A stretch of DNA of 64,000 bases from Jejuia rubra. GTDB taxonomy: Bacteria; Bacteroidota; Bacteroidia; Flavobacteriales; Flavobacteriaceae. Both the position numbers and the translations under genes were made by a program. The stretch's first letter is position 1; every line of letters begins with the position of its first letter. The stretch spans positions 558,001 to 622,000 of the forward strand of contig NZ_JBHULY010000005.1 of the NCBI RefSeq assembly GCF_042684665.1. The letters run 5' to 3'. The notes beneath the pieces are model-generated. The model did not search any database. It saw nothing but the letters and a program-made list of their open reading frames with translations, and had not been told where the DNA came from. Below, piece by piece: positions 35,785 through 43,488 of this stretch.

Positions 35785-36585
35785 ATGGTTTCGAAACGAC
35801 TCTTAGCTTTGTTGTTATTGGTTTCATTGAGTTCATGTAACTATCTGCTTGAAGATAAAAGTGAAAAACTAGCAAAAGAAAAAGCATTGAACAAACAAGA
35901 ACCTACAACTCCAGAAGAGACGGAGGTATATAAACCTGCGCCGCCAACAGTAAACCCATCGGGGCAGAGTGGAGCGCCGAGTGATGCCATTGTACTTTTT
36001 GATGGTAGCGATTTTGAGGCTTGGGAACATGTAAAAGACAGCAGTGCGGTAAGATGGGTTTTAAATGGAGATGGCTCTATGACGGTTAAAGATAAGTCGG
36101 GAGATATTCAAACCAAGCAAAAATTTGGGAGTATACAATTGCATATAGAATGGAAATCGCCAAAGACTATTCAAGGGCAAGGGCAACACAGGGGAAACAG
36201 TGGTGTGTTTTTACAATGTCAATATGAAGTTCAGATCTTAGACAATAACAACAATGATACTTATGTTAACGGACAAGTTGGTTCAATTTATAAGCAGTCG
36301 GTACCATTGGTAAAAGCCTCTGTTATCAATGGAGATTGGAATACTTATGATATAATTTTTCATGCACCAAGGTTTAATGATTTGGGTCACGTGATAAAAG
36401 AGGCTACCATTACCGTATTGCATAATGGCATATTAATTCAAGATCATTTCGAAATTCAGGGCGCTTTGGAACATGTAGGTTTTCCAAAGTATAAGGCACA
36501 CGGTAAAATGCCTTTAATGCTGCAGGACCATGGTGATAATAGCCGAGTGAGTTACCGTAATATTTGGGTTAGGGAGTTGGATTAG
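35785..36585 (+). CDS. DUF1080 (3-keto-disaccharide hydrolase-like) lipoprotein, copy 2
   Basis: 266 residues with a lipoprotein signal ending LVSLSSC. A Lys/Glu/Pro-rich linker (about 25-65) precedes the DUF1080 domain: IVLFDGSDFEAWEHV, HRGNSGVFLQCQYEVQILD, MLQDHGDNSRVSYRNIWVREL. It is a paralogue of the gene at 27913 with low identity, so the two probably act on different keto-glycosides or linkages. It begins two bases after the TIM-barrel gene. Confidence 0.88.
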   Translation: MVSKRLLALLLLVSLSSCNYLLEDKSEKLAKEKALNKQEPTTPEETEVYKPAPPTVNPSGQSGAPSDAIVLFDGSDFEAWEHVKDSSAVRWVLNGDGSMTVKDKSGDIQTKQKFGSIQLHIEWKSPKTIQGQGQHRGNSGVFLQCQYEVQILDNNNNDTYVNGQVGSIYKQSVPLVKASVINGDWNTYDIIFHAPRFNDLGHVIKEATITVLHNGILIQDHFEIQGALEHVGFPKYKAHGKMPLMLQDHGDNSRVSYRNIWVRELD

Positions 36586-36695
36586 TTGTTAAAGTTGTGA
36601 TCAAGAGGTTTGCCCAATTGTTGAAGTCTCAATTATGAAGACGTAATCCTTCGATTTCCTTCGATTTTATATTCGGGTTTGCTTAATTTTACGAC

Positions 36696-37790
36696 ATGTT
36701 ACTTCATGCCAATCATATTCGAAATATTCGGCTTATCCTCTCGTTTGCGGTTATTTGGATGCTTTTTGGCTTTTGCTATTCGCTCTTGGAATATGGAATA
36801 ATTGGTAGATTGGAATTCTATCCCGCTACCGGGAATAAATACAGTTTCAAGACCTCCTTGGTTGCAGTTTGTATAGGCTCATTTTTTATGGGGTTTATCC
36901 AAGGTTGTATCGAGGTGCTGTGGTTAAAGAGGCAATTTAGGAACAGATCGTTGTGGGCTAAAATACTTTTTAAGAGTATTTTTTATTTGGCACTCACCAT
37001 TACTTTTTTATTGGTATTTGCAGTATGGTACAATGCAAGGGTCAATGAGGTATCGATTTTTGATCCGCTTGTTTCGGGCTCCATTAAACAATTTGTTCAA
37101 ACATTCTCCTTTTGGAGTATTGTTATTTATGCAGGTTTGGGGTTGGATGTTGCCCTGTTTTATTCTGAAATGGAAGAATATTTTGGGACCGATCTACTAC
37201 CTAAATACGTTGGCAGGTACCACAGGCCAAAACAAGAAATTCGGATTTTTATGTTTTTGGACATGAAATCATCTACCACCATTGCAGAGCGTTTAGGAGA
37301 TGCGAAGTATTTTGAGTTGCTCAAGACATATTATGCAAACATGTCCAACGCCATTTTAGAAACTTCAGGGCAAGTATATCAATACGTTGGTGATGAAATT
37401 GTGGTAAGCTGGCGCGAAAAATCAGGTACTCAGAATAACAATTGTTTACATTGTTTTTTTAAGATTGAAGATGCTGTTAATAGGAAGAAATCCTATTATC
37501 AAAAGAAATTTGGTTTGGTGCCAGAGTTTAAGGCCGGGTATCACGTAGGCAAAGTAACAACGGGTGAAATAGGCATCATTAAAAAGGATATCGTTCATAC
37601 AGGTGATATTTTAAACACTGCATCGCGCATACAGGACAAGTGCAATGCATTGAAATCTAAAGTTTTGATATCTAAAGAACTTAGAGAGAGATTGGGTGAT
37701 GCAGATGTTTTTTCATTTGAAGAAGTCGATAAACTGCTATTAAGGGGAAAGACTTCCGAAGTTCAATTATACAGTGTAAAAAGGCTTTAG
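36696..37790 (+). CDS. Membrane-bound class III nucleotide cyclase
   Basis: 364 residues: an N-terminal region with four hydrophobic helices (about 10-165) and a C-terminal class III adenylate/guanylate cyclase domain (about 180-360). Metal aspartates are in FLDMKSSTTIAE and YVGDEIVVSW; the transition-state Asn and Arg are in GDILNTASRIQ, so it looks active. GYHVGKVTTGEIG holds the region that selects the purine. cAMP is the likely product but cannot be proven here. A TAATTTTA box (36684-36691) ends five bases before the start codon. It lies upstream of the arg leaders but is a separate transcription unit. Confidence 0.88.
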   Translation: MLLHANHIRNIRLILSFAVIWMLFGFCYSLLEYGIIGRLEFYPATGNKYSFKTSLVAVCIGSFFMGFIQGCIEVLWLKRQFRNRSLWAKILFKSIFYLALTITFLLVFAVWYNARVNEVSIFDPLVSGSIKQFVQTFSFWSIVIYAGLGLDVALFYSEMEEYFGTDLLPKYVGRYHRPKQEIRIFMFLDMKSSTTIAERLGDAKYFELLKTYYANMSNAILETSGQVYQYVGDEIVVSWREKSGTQNNNCLHCFFKIEDAVNRKKSYYQKKFGLVPEFKAGYHVGKVTTGEIGIIKKDIVHTGDILNTASRIQDKCNALKSKVLISKELRERLGDADVFSFEEVDKLLLRGKTSEVQLYSVKRL

Positions 37791-37948
37791 GGGATGTCAT
37801 TGAATACTTGTTTTAGTTCTGCTATGCTTGTTTTTTTAGCTATTCCAAGAAATATTTAATTTTTTGAAACAAAATCTTCCTAAAATCGAAATTTCCTCAA
37901 TTATTTCTAAAAACCGTATCATTTTTAGGCGTTTAGAAAATAATGTCT

Positions 37949-37956
37949 TAGTTTTA
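37949..37956 (+). promoter_or_regulatory. Putative -7 box of the arginine operon leader
   Basis: TAGTTTTA, one change from TAnnTTTG, ends four bases before the start codon of the first arginine leader peptide. The leader message would then be almost leaderless. No TTG is found at the usual spacing upstream. Confidence 0.4.
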
Positions 37957-37960
37957 CGGC

Positions 37961-38032
37961 ATGAAAAATTTAAAAAATAACATACGTTTTGCTACTCCCG
38001 GTTTCCCCGTGCGCCGTCGCCGTCGTTTCTAA
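37961..38032 (+). CDS. Arginine-rich leader peptide 1 (23 aa)
   Basis: Small open frame starting MKNLKNN and ending FPVRRRRRF before TAA. Six of 23 residues are Arg, with five consecutive (CGC CGT CGC CGT CGT). It lies upstream of the arginine operon, directly after a -7-like box. Downstream, CCTAAAACG occurs twice (38036-38044 and 38052-38060); each can pair with CGTTT in the end of the leader, and the second is followed by a T-rich stretch (38061-38075). This fits a ribosome-stalling sensor of charged tRNA-Arg. Confidence 0.7.
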   Translation: MKNLKNNIRFATPGFPVRRRRRF

Positions 38033-38145
38033 TGCCCTAAAACGAAGTAAACCTAAAACGTCATTTTTAATTTTTCAGTACAGTGTCAAAAATCCAAATC
38101 ATAGTAAATCAAATCAAAGTTAATTCAACAATTAACCAAGAGCTT

Positions 38146-38178
38146 ATGATGCGTCGTCGTTTTCCCCGTCGCCCGTAA
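38146..38178 (+). CDS. Arginine-rich leader peptide 2 (10 aa)
   Basis: Open frame reading MMRRRFPRRP, five Arg in ten residues, 113 bases after leader 1 and 86 bases before the first arg gene. It shares the RRRF and FP-R pattern with leader 1. Its Arg codons contain GTCGTC, complementary to GACGAC (38255-38260) just before the GNAT start codon (38265). A 3-bp CCC-GTAA-GGG hairpin overlaps its stop codon, and TGAACC/GGTTCA (38197-38219) forms a further hairpin. Leaders 1 and 2 account for the gap 37791-38264. Confidence 0.65.
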   Translation: MMRRRFPRRP

Positions 38179-38264
38179 GGGTATATTATTTATTTTTGAA
38201 CCCAGGTGCGTCCGGTTCAGTATTCCACAGAAAACACTTTAACAGAAACACAAAGACGACAAAT

Positions 38265-38891
38265 ATGAAGGTTGTTATAGCCGACACATCACATATAAAA
38301 TACGCCGCCGAAATTTGCGAGACCATTGCAGAGTCTGCTTCCGTTAGGGGTACTGGTATCGCTAGAAGAACCCCAGAATATATTTCTAAAAAGATTGAAA
38401 ACGGCAACGCAGTAATTGCATTGGACGGTGACAAATTTGCTGGATTTTGCTACATCGAGAAATGGGGTCATGGTAAATTTGTGGCCAATTCGGGGTTGAT
38501 CGTGCATCCAAATTACAGAGGCCAAGGTTTAGCCAAAAAGATAAAACTAAAAGTTTTTGCGCATTCCAGAGACAAGTTCCCTGATGCCAAAGTATTTAGT
38601 ATTACCACAGGCTTGGCCGTAATGAAAATGAATAGTGATTTGGGGTATAAACCCGTCACCTTTTCAGAATTGACGGATGACCAAACCTTTTGGGATGGGT
38701 GTCAAACCTGCAAAAATTACGATGTGCTGTCAAGAACCAATAGAAAAATGTGTTTGTGTACAGGGATGCTTTACGATCCTAAAAAAGTGGAAAAGGAAGA
38801 AAAAACCCAAGTAAAAGCGAAAACATTTAAAAGATTAAAACGAATAAAGGAAGCTTTATTCTTAAGAAAAGATAAAAACAAAGACAAATGA
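38265..38891 (+). CDS. GNAT N-acyltransferase, probable first enzyme of arginine synthesis
   Basis: 208-residue GNAT-fold protein at the head of the arginine operon. It is proposed to N-acylate glutamate (N-acetyl- or N-succinylglutamate formation), which no other gene in this complete-looking operon provides (no argA-type kinase-GNAT fusion, no argJ). The acyl-CoA-binding segment is GLIVHPNYRGQGLAKKIKL. The C-terminal third has a cysteine cluster, GCQTCKNY and MCLCTG, that could bind a metal. The C-terminal tail is highly basic. The start at 38265 gives a normal GNAT N-terminus (MKVVIADTSH); the longer frame starts at TTG. Substrate is inferred from context. Confidence 0.8.
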   Translation: MKVVIADTSHIKYAAEICETIAESASVRGTGIARRTPEYISKKIENGNAVIALDGDKFAGFCYIEKWGHGKFVANSGLIVHPNYRGQGLAKKIKLKVFAHSRDKFPDAKVFSITTGLAVMKMNSDLGYKPVTFSELTDDQTFWDGCQTCKNYDVLSRTNRKMCLCTGMLYDPKKVEKEEKTQVKAKTFKRLKRIKEALFLRKDKNKDK

Positions 38892-38899
38892 AACCGACA

Positions 38900-38942
38900 T
38901 TTCGAAAATAATTTTTCAATAAGACTAAAATTATTTTCGAAA
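38900..38942. other. Perfect 16-bp inverted repeat between GNAT gene and argG
   Basis: TTTCGAAAATAATTTT (38900-38915) is the exact reverse complement of AAAATTATTTTCGAAA (38927-38942), with an 11-base loop. It lacks a following T run, so it is more likely an mRNA-end, processing or stability hairpin, or a binding site, than a strong terminator. Confidence 0.7.
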
Positions 38943-38985
38943 TCAAAGGTTACATGTGACCATTAAATAATATAAAAACGAACAC

Positions 38986-40161
38986 ATGAAAAAGTTGGTT
39001 ATAGCCTACAGTGGCGGATTGGATACCTCATATTGCGCAGTAAGTTTATCAAAGGAATATGACGTACATGCGGTAAGCGTTAACACGGGTGGGTTTACTG
39101 CCGAAGAAATTCAACATATTGAAAGCAACGCCTATAAAATGGGCGTGAGTACCTATAAAAATATCGATGCCGTACCCACATTTTACCAAAAGGTGGTGAA
39201 GTATTTGATTTTTGGGAATGTATTAAAGAACAATACATATCCATTATCTGTAAGTGCAGAACGAATTATTCAGGCGATTGAGATTATTGAATATGCCAAA
39301 AGTATCGACGCGGAATACATCGCCCACGGTAGTACGGGTGCAGGAAACGACCAAGTGCGTTTCGATATGATTTTTCAAACTTTGGCGCCAGGGATAAAAA
39401 TTATCACCCCAATTCGGGATCAAAAATTGACAAGACAGGAAGAGATTGATTATTTAAAGGCCAATGGTATTGACATGTCTTGGGAAAAGGCAAAATACTC
39501 CATCAATAAAGGACTTTGGGGTACCAGTGTTGGTGGTGCTGAAACCTTAACTTCGGAAAAAGCTTTGCCGGGGGAAGCCTATCCATCCCAGTTGGAAAAA
39601 GCAGGTGAGGAAAAGGTGACTTTGACTTTTGATAAAGGTGAATTTGTCGCATTTAATGGTGAAACGAATGCCCCGGAAGTGAATATTGAAAAGTTAAATG
39701 ATATTGCTTCGGCCTATGCCATCGGTCGGGATATTCATGTTGGCGATACCATTGTTGGTATCAAAGGAAGAGTTGGTTTTGAAGCCGCTGCTGCTTTGAT
39801 TACCGTTAAGGCGCACCACCTTTTGGAAAAACACACCTTGACCAAGTGGCAATTGCAGCACAAGGAGTATCTGTCAAGTTTTTATGGGATGCATTTGCAC
39901 GAAGGACAGTATTTGGATCCAGTGATGCGAAATATTGAGGCCTTTTTGGAAAGCAGTCAGGAAAAGGTGTCAGGTGATGTTATCGTTACTTTGAAGCCGT
40001 ACCATTTTGCATTGGATGGTATTGTATCCATACACGATCTAATGAGCGCGAAGTTTGGAAGCTACGGCGAGGAAAATAGAGCTTGGACGGCTGATGATGC
40101 CAAAGGATTTATCAAAATCATTGGTAATCAAAATAAGATTTATCAACAAGTAAACTCTTAA
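38986..40161 (+). CDS. argG: Argininosuccinate synthase
   Basis: Cytosolic enzyme that joins citrulline and aspartate using ATP. It is 391 residues. The PP-loop ATP motif is AYSGGLDTS at residues 8-16; further landmarks are EYIAHGSTGAGNDQVRFD and the C-terminal tetramerisation region. Somewhat divergent from the E. coli type but all main motifs are present. It is preceded by a long hairpin and followed three bases later by argC. Confidence 0.95.
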   Translation: MKKLVIAYSGGLDTSYCAVSLSKEYDVHAVSVNTGGFTAEEIQHIESNAYKMGVSTYKNIDAVPTFYQKVVKYLIFGNVLKNNTYPLSVSAERIIQAIEIIEYAKSIDAEYIAHGSTGAGNDQVRFDMIFQTLAPGIKIITPIRDQKLTRQEEIDYLKANGIDMSWEKAKYSINKGLWGTSVGGAETLTSEKALPGEAYPSQLEKAGEEKVTLTFDKGEFVAFNGETNAPEVNIEKLNDIASAYAIGRDIHVGDTIVGIKGRVGFEAAAALITVKAHHLLEKHTLTKWQLQHKEYLSSFYGMHLHEGQYLDPVMRNIEAFLESSQEKVSGDVIVTLKPYHFALDGIVSIHDLMSAKFGSYGEENRAWTADDAKGFIKIIGNQNKIYQQVNS

Positions 40162-40164
40162 GTC

Positions 40165-41142
40165 ATGATTAAAGTAGGAATCATTGGAGGTGCGGGTTAT
40201 ACAGCTGGTGAATTAATCAGATTATTGATTCATCACCCCGAAACGGAGATTGATTTTGTGTATAGTACGTCTAATGCAGGAAATCAAATTTCTAAAGTAC
40301 ATCAGGATTTGGTGGGCAATCTGGATTTAAAATTTACAGACACCCTTAATCCGAATGTGGACGTATTGTTTTTGTGTTTGGGCCATGGGAATTCGGTGAA
40401 GTTCTTAAAGGCAAATTCATTTTCTGAAAACACCAAAATCATCGATTTAGGCAACGATTTTAGATTAGAAGCCGATAAGGTTTTCGATGCAAAAACCTTT
40501 GTTTACGGGTTGCCAGAATTGAACAAGTCCTCTATTGAAAGTGCAAATTATATTGCAAACCCAGGATGTTTTGCAACGGCTATTCAATTAGGTTTGTTGC
40601 CATTGGCAGATAAAGGATTGTTGAATACCGACGTGCATATCAATGCCGTAACTGGAGCTACGGGAGCAGGGACATCACTGTCAGCTACCACACATTTTAC
40701 ATGGAGAGATAATAACTTTTCGTATTATAAGCCATTTACACATCAGCATTTAGGGGAGATAAACCAATCTGTAACCCAATTACAGAATGATTTTTCTTCG
40801 GATATATTGTTTATGCCAAATAGAGGGAATTTTTCAAGAGGAATTTTTGCGACCATTTATACTGACTTTAGCGGTTCTGTAGAAGATGCCATAAGAATAT
40901 ACAGTGAGTATTACAAGGATGCAAAATTTACTTTTGTTTCTGAGAATCAATTGCATTTAAAGCAAGTGGTTAACACGAATAAATGCTTGATTCACCTGCA
41001 TAAACACAATGGTAGATTACTAGTGACGAGTATTATTGATAATTTATTAAAAGGTGCTTCTGGTCAAGCCATTCAAAATATGAACTTGATGTTTGGTTTG
41101 GAAGAAACCATAGGGTTGGGGTTAAAGGCAACTTATTTCTAG
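40165..41142 (+). CDS. argC: N-acyl-gamma-glutamyl-phosphate reductase
   Basis: Third step of arginine synthesis: NADPH reduction of N-acylglutamyl phosphate to the semialdehyde. It is 325 residues. The Rossmann motif is GIIGGAGYTAGELIRLL at the N-terminus, and the catalytic Cys is in NPGCFATAIQLGLL near residue 134. The acyl group may be succinyl rather than acetyl (see argF'). It follows argG by three bases and is followed by repeat DNA before proC. Confidence 0.95.
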   Translation: MIKVGIIGGAGYTAGELIRLLIHHPETEIDFVYSTSNAGNQISKVHQDLVGNLDLKFTDTLNPNVDVLFLCLGHGNSVKFLKANSFSENTKIIDLGNDFRLEADKVFDAKTFVYGLPELNKSSIESANYIANPGCFATAIQLGLLPLADKGLLNTDVHINAVTGATGAGTSLSATTHFTWRDNNFSYYKPFTHQHLGEINQSVTQLQNDFSSDILFMPNRGNFSRGIFATIYTDFSGSVEDAIRIYSEYYKDAKFTFVSENQLHLKQVVNTNKCLIHLHKHNGRLLVTSIIDNLLKGASGQAIQNMNLMFGLEETIGLGLKATYF

Positions 41143-41297
41143 CCCTACCTAACCTCCCCGAAGGGGAGGAATTACACTCTTGCGGAGTTTTACTTTTGAG
41201 TAACGACAAAAAAGATAATAGTAGATAAGCTAAAAATGAAATAATAATTTTAAAATATGAGTAAGTACTCCCCTCCTTAGGAGGGGTCGGGGGAGGC
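41143..41297. repeat. Inverted pair of CTCCCC-type palindromes between argC and proC
   Basis: CCTAACCTCCCCGAAGGGG (41148-41166) on the left and, inverted, CCCCTCCTTAGGAGGGG (41270-41286) with CGGGGGAGG on the right. Each half is itself a hairpin. Related to 24565, 34701, 56691 and 57051. It fills the gap between argC and proC. Confidence 0.7.
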
Positions 41298-41308
41298 TTT
41301 TTTGGATT

Positions 41309-42103
41309 ATGAAAATAGCAATTATAGGTACTGGAAATTTAGGGAGTTCCATTGCAAAGGGGCTGATAAAAAACAAGTCGTTTTCGGCGTTGTATTTAAG
41401 TGATAAAAACACCTCGGCGGTGAATCAATTTGTGGATGAGCCCTACGTGAAAATCACGAATAGCAATGCCACGGCAGTGGAGAATAGCGATGTAGTAATT
41501 TTTGCGTTGCAACCGCGCCATATTGAAGGTGTTTTAAAGGAAGTTGAGCCTTTGATAACTGATAATCACGTGGTGATGTCAGTAGCTGCAGGGTTTGAGA
41601 TTTCTAGAATTGAGAGCATTGTAGGAAGCGATAAACAAATCATACGTGTGATGCCAAACACAGCGATTTCCATTGGCAAATCCATGACCTGCCTTTCAGC
41701 TAATGATAGCGGAGAACATAAATTGGGAATGGCCAAGGATATTTTCAATCAGTTGGGAACTACCATGGTGATTCCCGAGGAACAAATTCAGGCGGCTACT
41801 GTAATTTGTGCCAGTGGTATTGCCTTTTGGATGCGCTTGGTGCGGGCTACCACCCAAGGTGCTATTCAATTGGGTTTTGAAGCAGAAGAAGCTCATGAGC
41901 TAGCCTTGCAGACCTGTTACGGGGCGGCAAGCTTATTGAAAGAATCCGGCAGACACCCAGAGGCAGAAATCGATCGAGTGACCACACCAAGTGGATGCAC
42001 TATTGAAGGGTTGAATGAAATGGAGCACCAAGGATTAAGTTCATCCTTAATCAAAGGGATCAATGCTTCATTTGAAAAAATTAATCAAATTAAAAAAAGT
42101 TAA
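41309..42103 (+). CDS. proC: Pyrroline-5-carboxylate reductase
   Basis: Last step of proline synthesis, NAD(P)H reduction of pyrroline-5-carboxylate. It is 264 residues. The N-terminal cofactor motif is AIIGTGNLGSSIAKGL; the signature near the C-terminus reads RVTTPSGCTIEGLNEME. Placement inside the arginine operon, together with proA and proB, links the two glutamate-derived pathways. Confidence 0.94.
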   Translation: MKIAIIGTGNLGSSIAKGLIKNKSFSALYLSDKNTSAVNQFVDEPYVKITNSNATAVENSDVVIFALQPRHIEGVLKEVEPLITDNHVVMSVAAGFEISRIESIVGSDKQIIRVMPNTAISIGKSMTCLSANDSGEHKLGMAKDIFNQLGTTMVIPEEQIQAATVICASGIAFWMRLVRATTQGAIQLGFEAEEAHELALQTCYGAASLLKESGRHPEAEIDRVTTPSGCTIEGLNEMEHQGLSSSLIKGINASFEKINQIKKS

Positions 42104-42114
42104 TGTTTAGTAGG

Positions 42115-42139
42115 CAGTTTGCAGTGTTCAGTTTGCAGT
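42115..42139. repeat. Short direct repeat upstream of argD
   Basis: CAGTTTGCAGT occurs at 42115-42125 and 42129-42139, separated by GTT. Further down, ACTAAAR-like units repeat at about 42196-42229. Both look like decayed copies of a low-complexity dispersed repeat. Confidence 0.5.
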
Positions 42140-42230
42140 ACATTACAGCATCGAGTTTTCAGTATGTAGTGTTGAGTAAACTGTATTCGTTCAAACTAAC
42201 GACTAAAGTCTAAAAACTAAAAACTAAAAT

Positions 42231-43376
42231 ATGCCATTATTTGACGTATATCCATTATACAATGTTACCCCGGTTTCGGGAAAGGGCATTCATGTTTATG
42301 ATGACCAGGGTACTGAGTATTTGGACCTTTATGGCGGACATGCCGTAATCTCAATTGGGCATGCACACCCAAATTATGTAAAGGCTGTTACAAGCCAGGT
42401 GCAGACCTTAGGATTTTATTCCAATGCCATTCAAAATCCATTACAAAGGGAACTGGCCAGCAAATTGGAAACACTTTCCGGTTGTGAAGGTTATCAATTA
42501 TTTTTAGTGAATTCGGGAGCGGAGGCCAATGAAAATGCTTTAAAACTAGCTTCCTTTAAAACAGGTAAAAAACGAGTAGTTGCTTTTACCAAAGGGTTCC
42601 ATGGAAGAACTTCGGCGGCCGTAGCGGCAACGGACAATAAGAATATTATCGCACCAATAAATGCACAGCAAGAGGTTACGATTTTAGAACTGAATGACGT
42701 TGAAGGTGTAAAACGAGAGCTTGAAAAAGGGGATGTGTGTGCGGTTATTGTTGAGTTTATTCAAGGTATCGGTGGGCTAGACCAAGGAACGGCAGCGTTC
42801 TTTGAGCAAGTGGATGCGTTGTGCAAGGCAAACAACACCATGTTTGTTGCTGATGAAATTCAATGTGGTTACGCTAGGTCTGGAAAGTTCTTTGCATTTC
42901 AGCATTACAATGTTACTCCAGATATTGTTTCTTTAGCCAAAGGCATGGGTAACGGTTTCCCAATTGGAGGTATCTTGATTCACCCAGATATTGAAGCCAA
43001 ATATGGAATGTTGGGAACCACCTTTGGTGGCAATCATTTGGCATGTGCCGCAGGGTTATCCGTATTAAACACGATTGAATCTGAAAACTTGCTGGACAAT
43101 GTGAATGACATGGGGGATTACTTTGTTGAAAAGGCGAAAGCTATTCCGCAGATAAAGAAAACCAAAGGAAAAGGTTTGATGTTGGGGTTGGAATTTGATT
43201 TTGAAGTGGGTGAATTAAGAAAGGAATTAATCTATAACCACAAGATTTTTACTGGAGGGGCTTCGAATAAAAAGTTATTGCGAATTTTACCACCGTTGAA
43301 TATTAAAAAAGTACATATTGATCAGTTTTTTGTAGCACTGGAAGTGGCTTTAAAGGCAACGAAAGTGAACGTGTAA
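42231..43376 (+). CDS. argD: N-acylornithine aminotransferase
   Basis: PLP aminotransferase (class III) of 381 residues that converts N-acylglutamate semialdehyde to N-acylornithine. GAEANENALKLA and the VADEIQCGYARSGKFFAFQ segment hold cofactor contacts, and the PLP lysine is in SLAKGMGNGFPIGG. The resemblance could also fit ornithine aminotransferase, but the operon strongly supports ArgD. It lies between proC and proA. Confidence 0.93.
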   Translation: MPLFDVYPLYNVTPVSGKGIHVYDDQGTEYLDLYGGHAVISIGHAHPNYVKAVTSQVQTLGFYSNAIQNPLQRELASKLETLSGCEGYQLFLVNSGAEANENALKLASFKTGKKRVVAFTKGFHGRTSAAVAATDNKNIIAPINAQQEVTILELNDVEGVKRELEKGDVCAVIVEFIQGIGGLDQGTAAFFEQVDALCKANNTMFVADEIQCGYARSGKFFAFQHYNVTPDIVSLAKGMGNGFPIGGILIHPDIEAKYGMLGTTFGGNHLACAAGLSVLNTIESENLLDNVNDMGDYFVEKAKAIPQIKKTKGKGLMLGLEFDFEVGELRKELIYNHKIFTGGASNKKLLRILPPLNIKKVHIDQFFVALEVALKATKVNV

Positions 43377-43384
43377 ATAGGTTT

Positions 43385-43468
43385 TGAGATGTCTCAATCG
43401 TACCTCATTTCGACATGACAACGTATAATTAAATAGAGTTTGTCATTTCGACGATAGGAGAAATCTCA
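43385..43468. repeat. Palindromic repeat (TGAGAT...TGTCATTTCGA type) between argD and proA
   Basis: The left half, starting TGAGATGTCTC (43385-43395) and containing CATTTCGACATGACAA, is an imperfect inverted copy of the right half TTGTCATTTCGACG (from 43440) to GAGAAATCTCA (43458-43468). The TGTCATTTCGA string is shared with the MITE-like element at 8574-8693. Confidence 0.65.
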
Positions 43469-43488
43469 TCATTTAAGAGAATTATAAA

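Noticed and set aside
41143..41300. Short repeats as a possible CRISPR array
   Set aside because: The units are inverted palindromes, only two per site, with no regular spacers and no cas genes.
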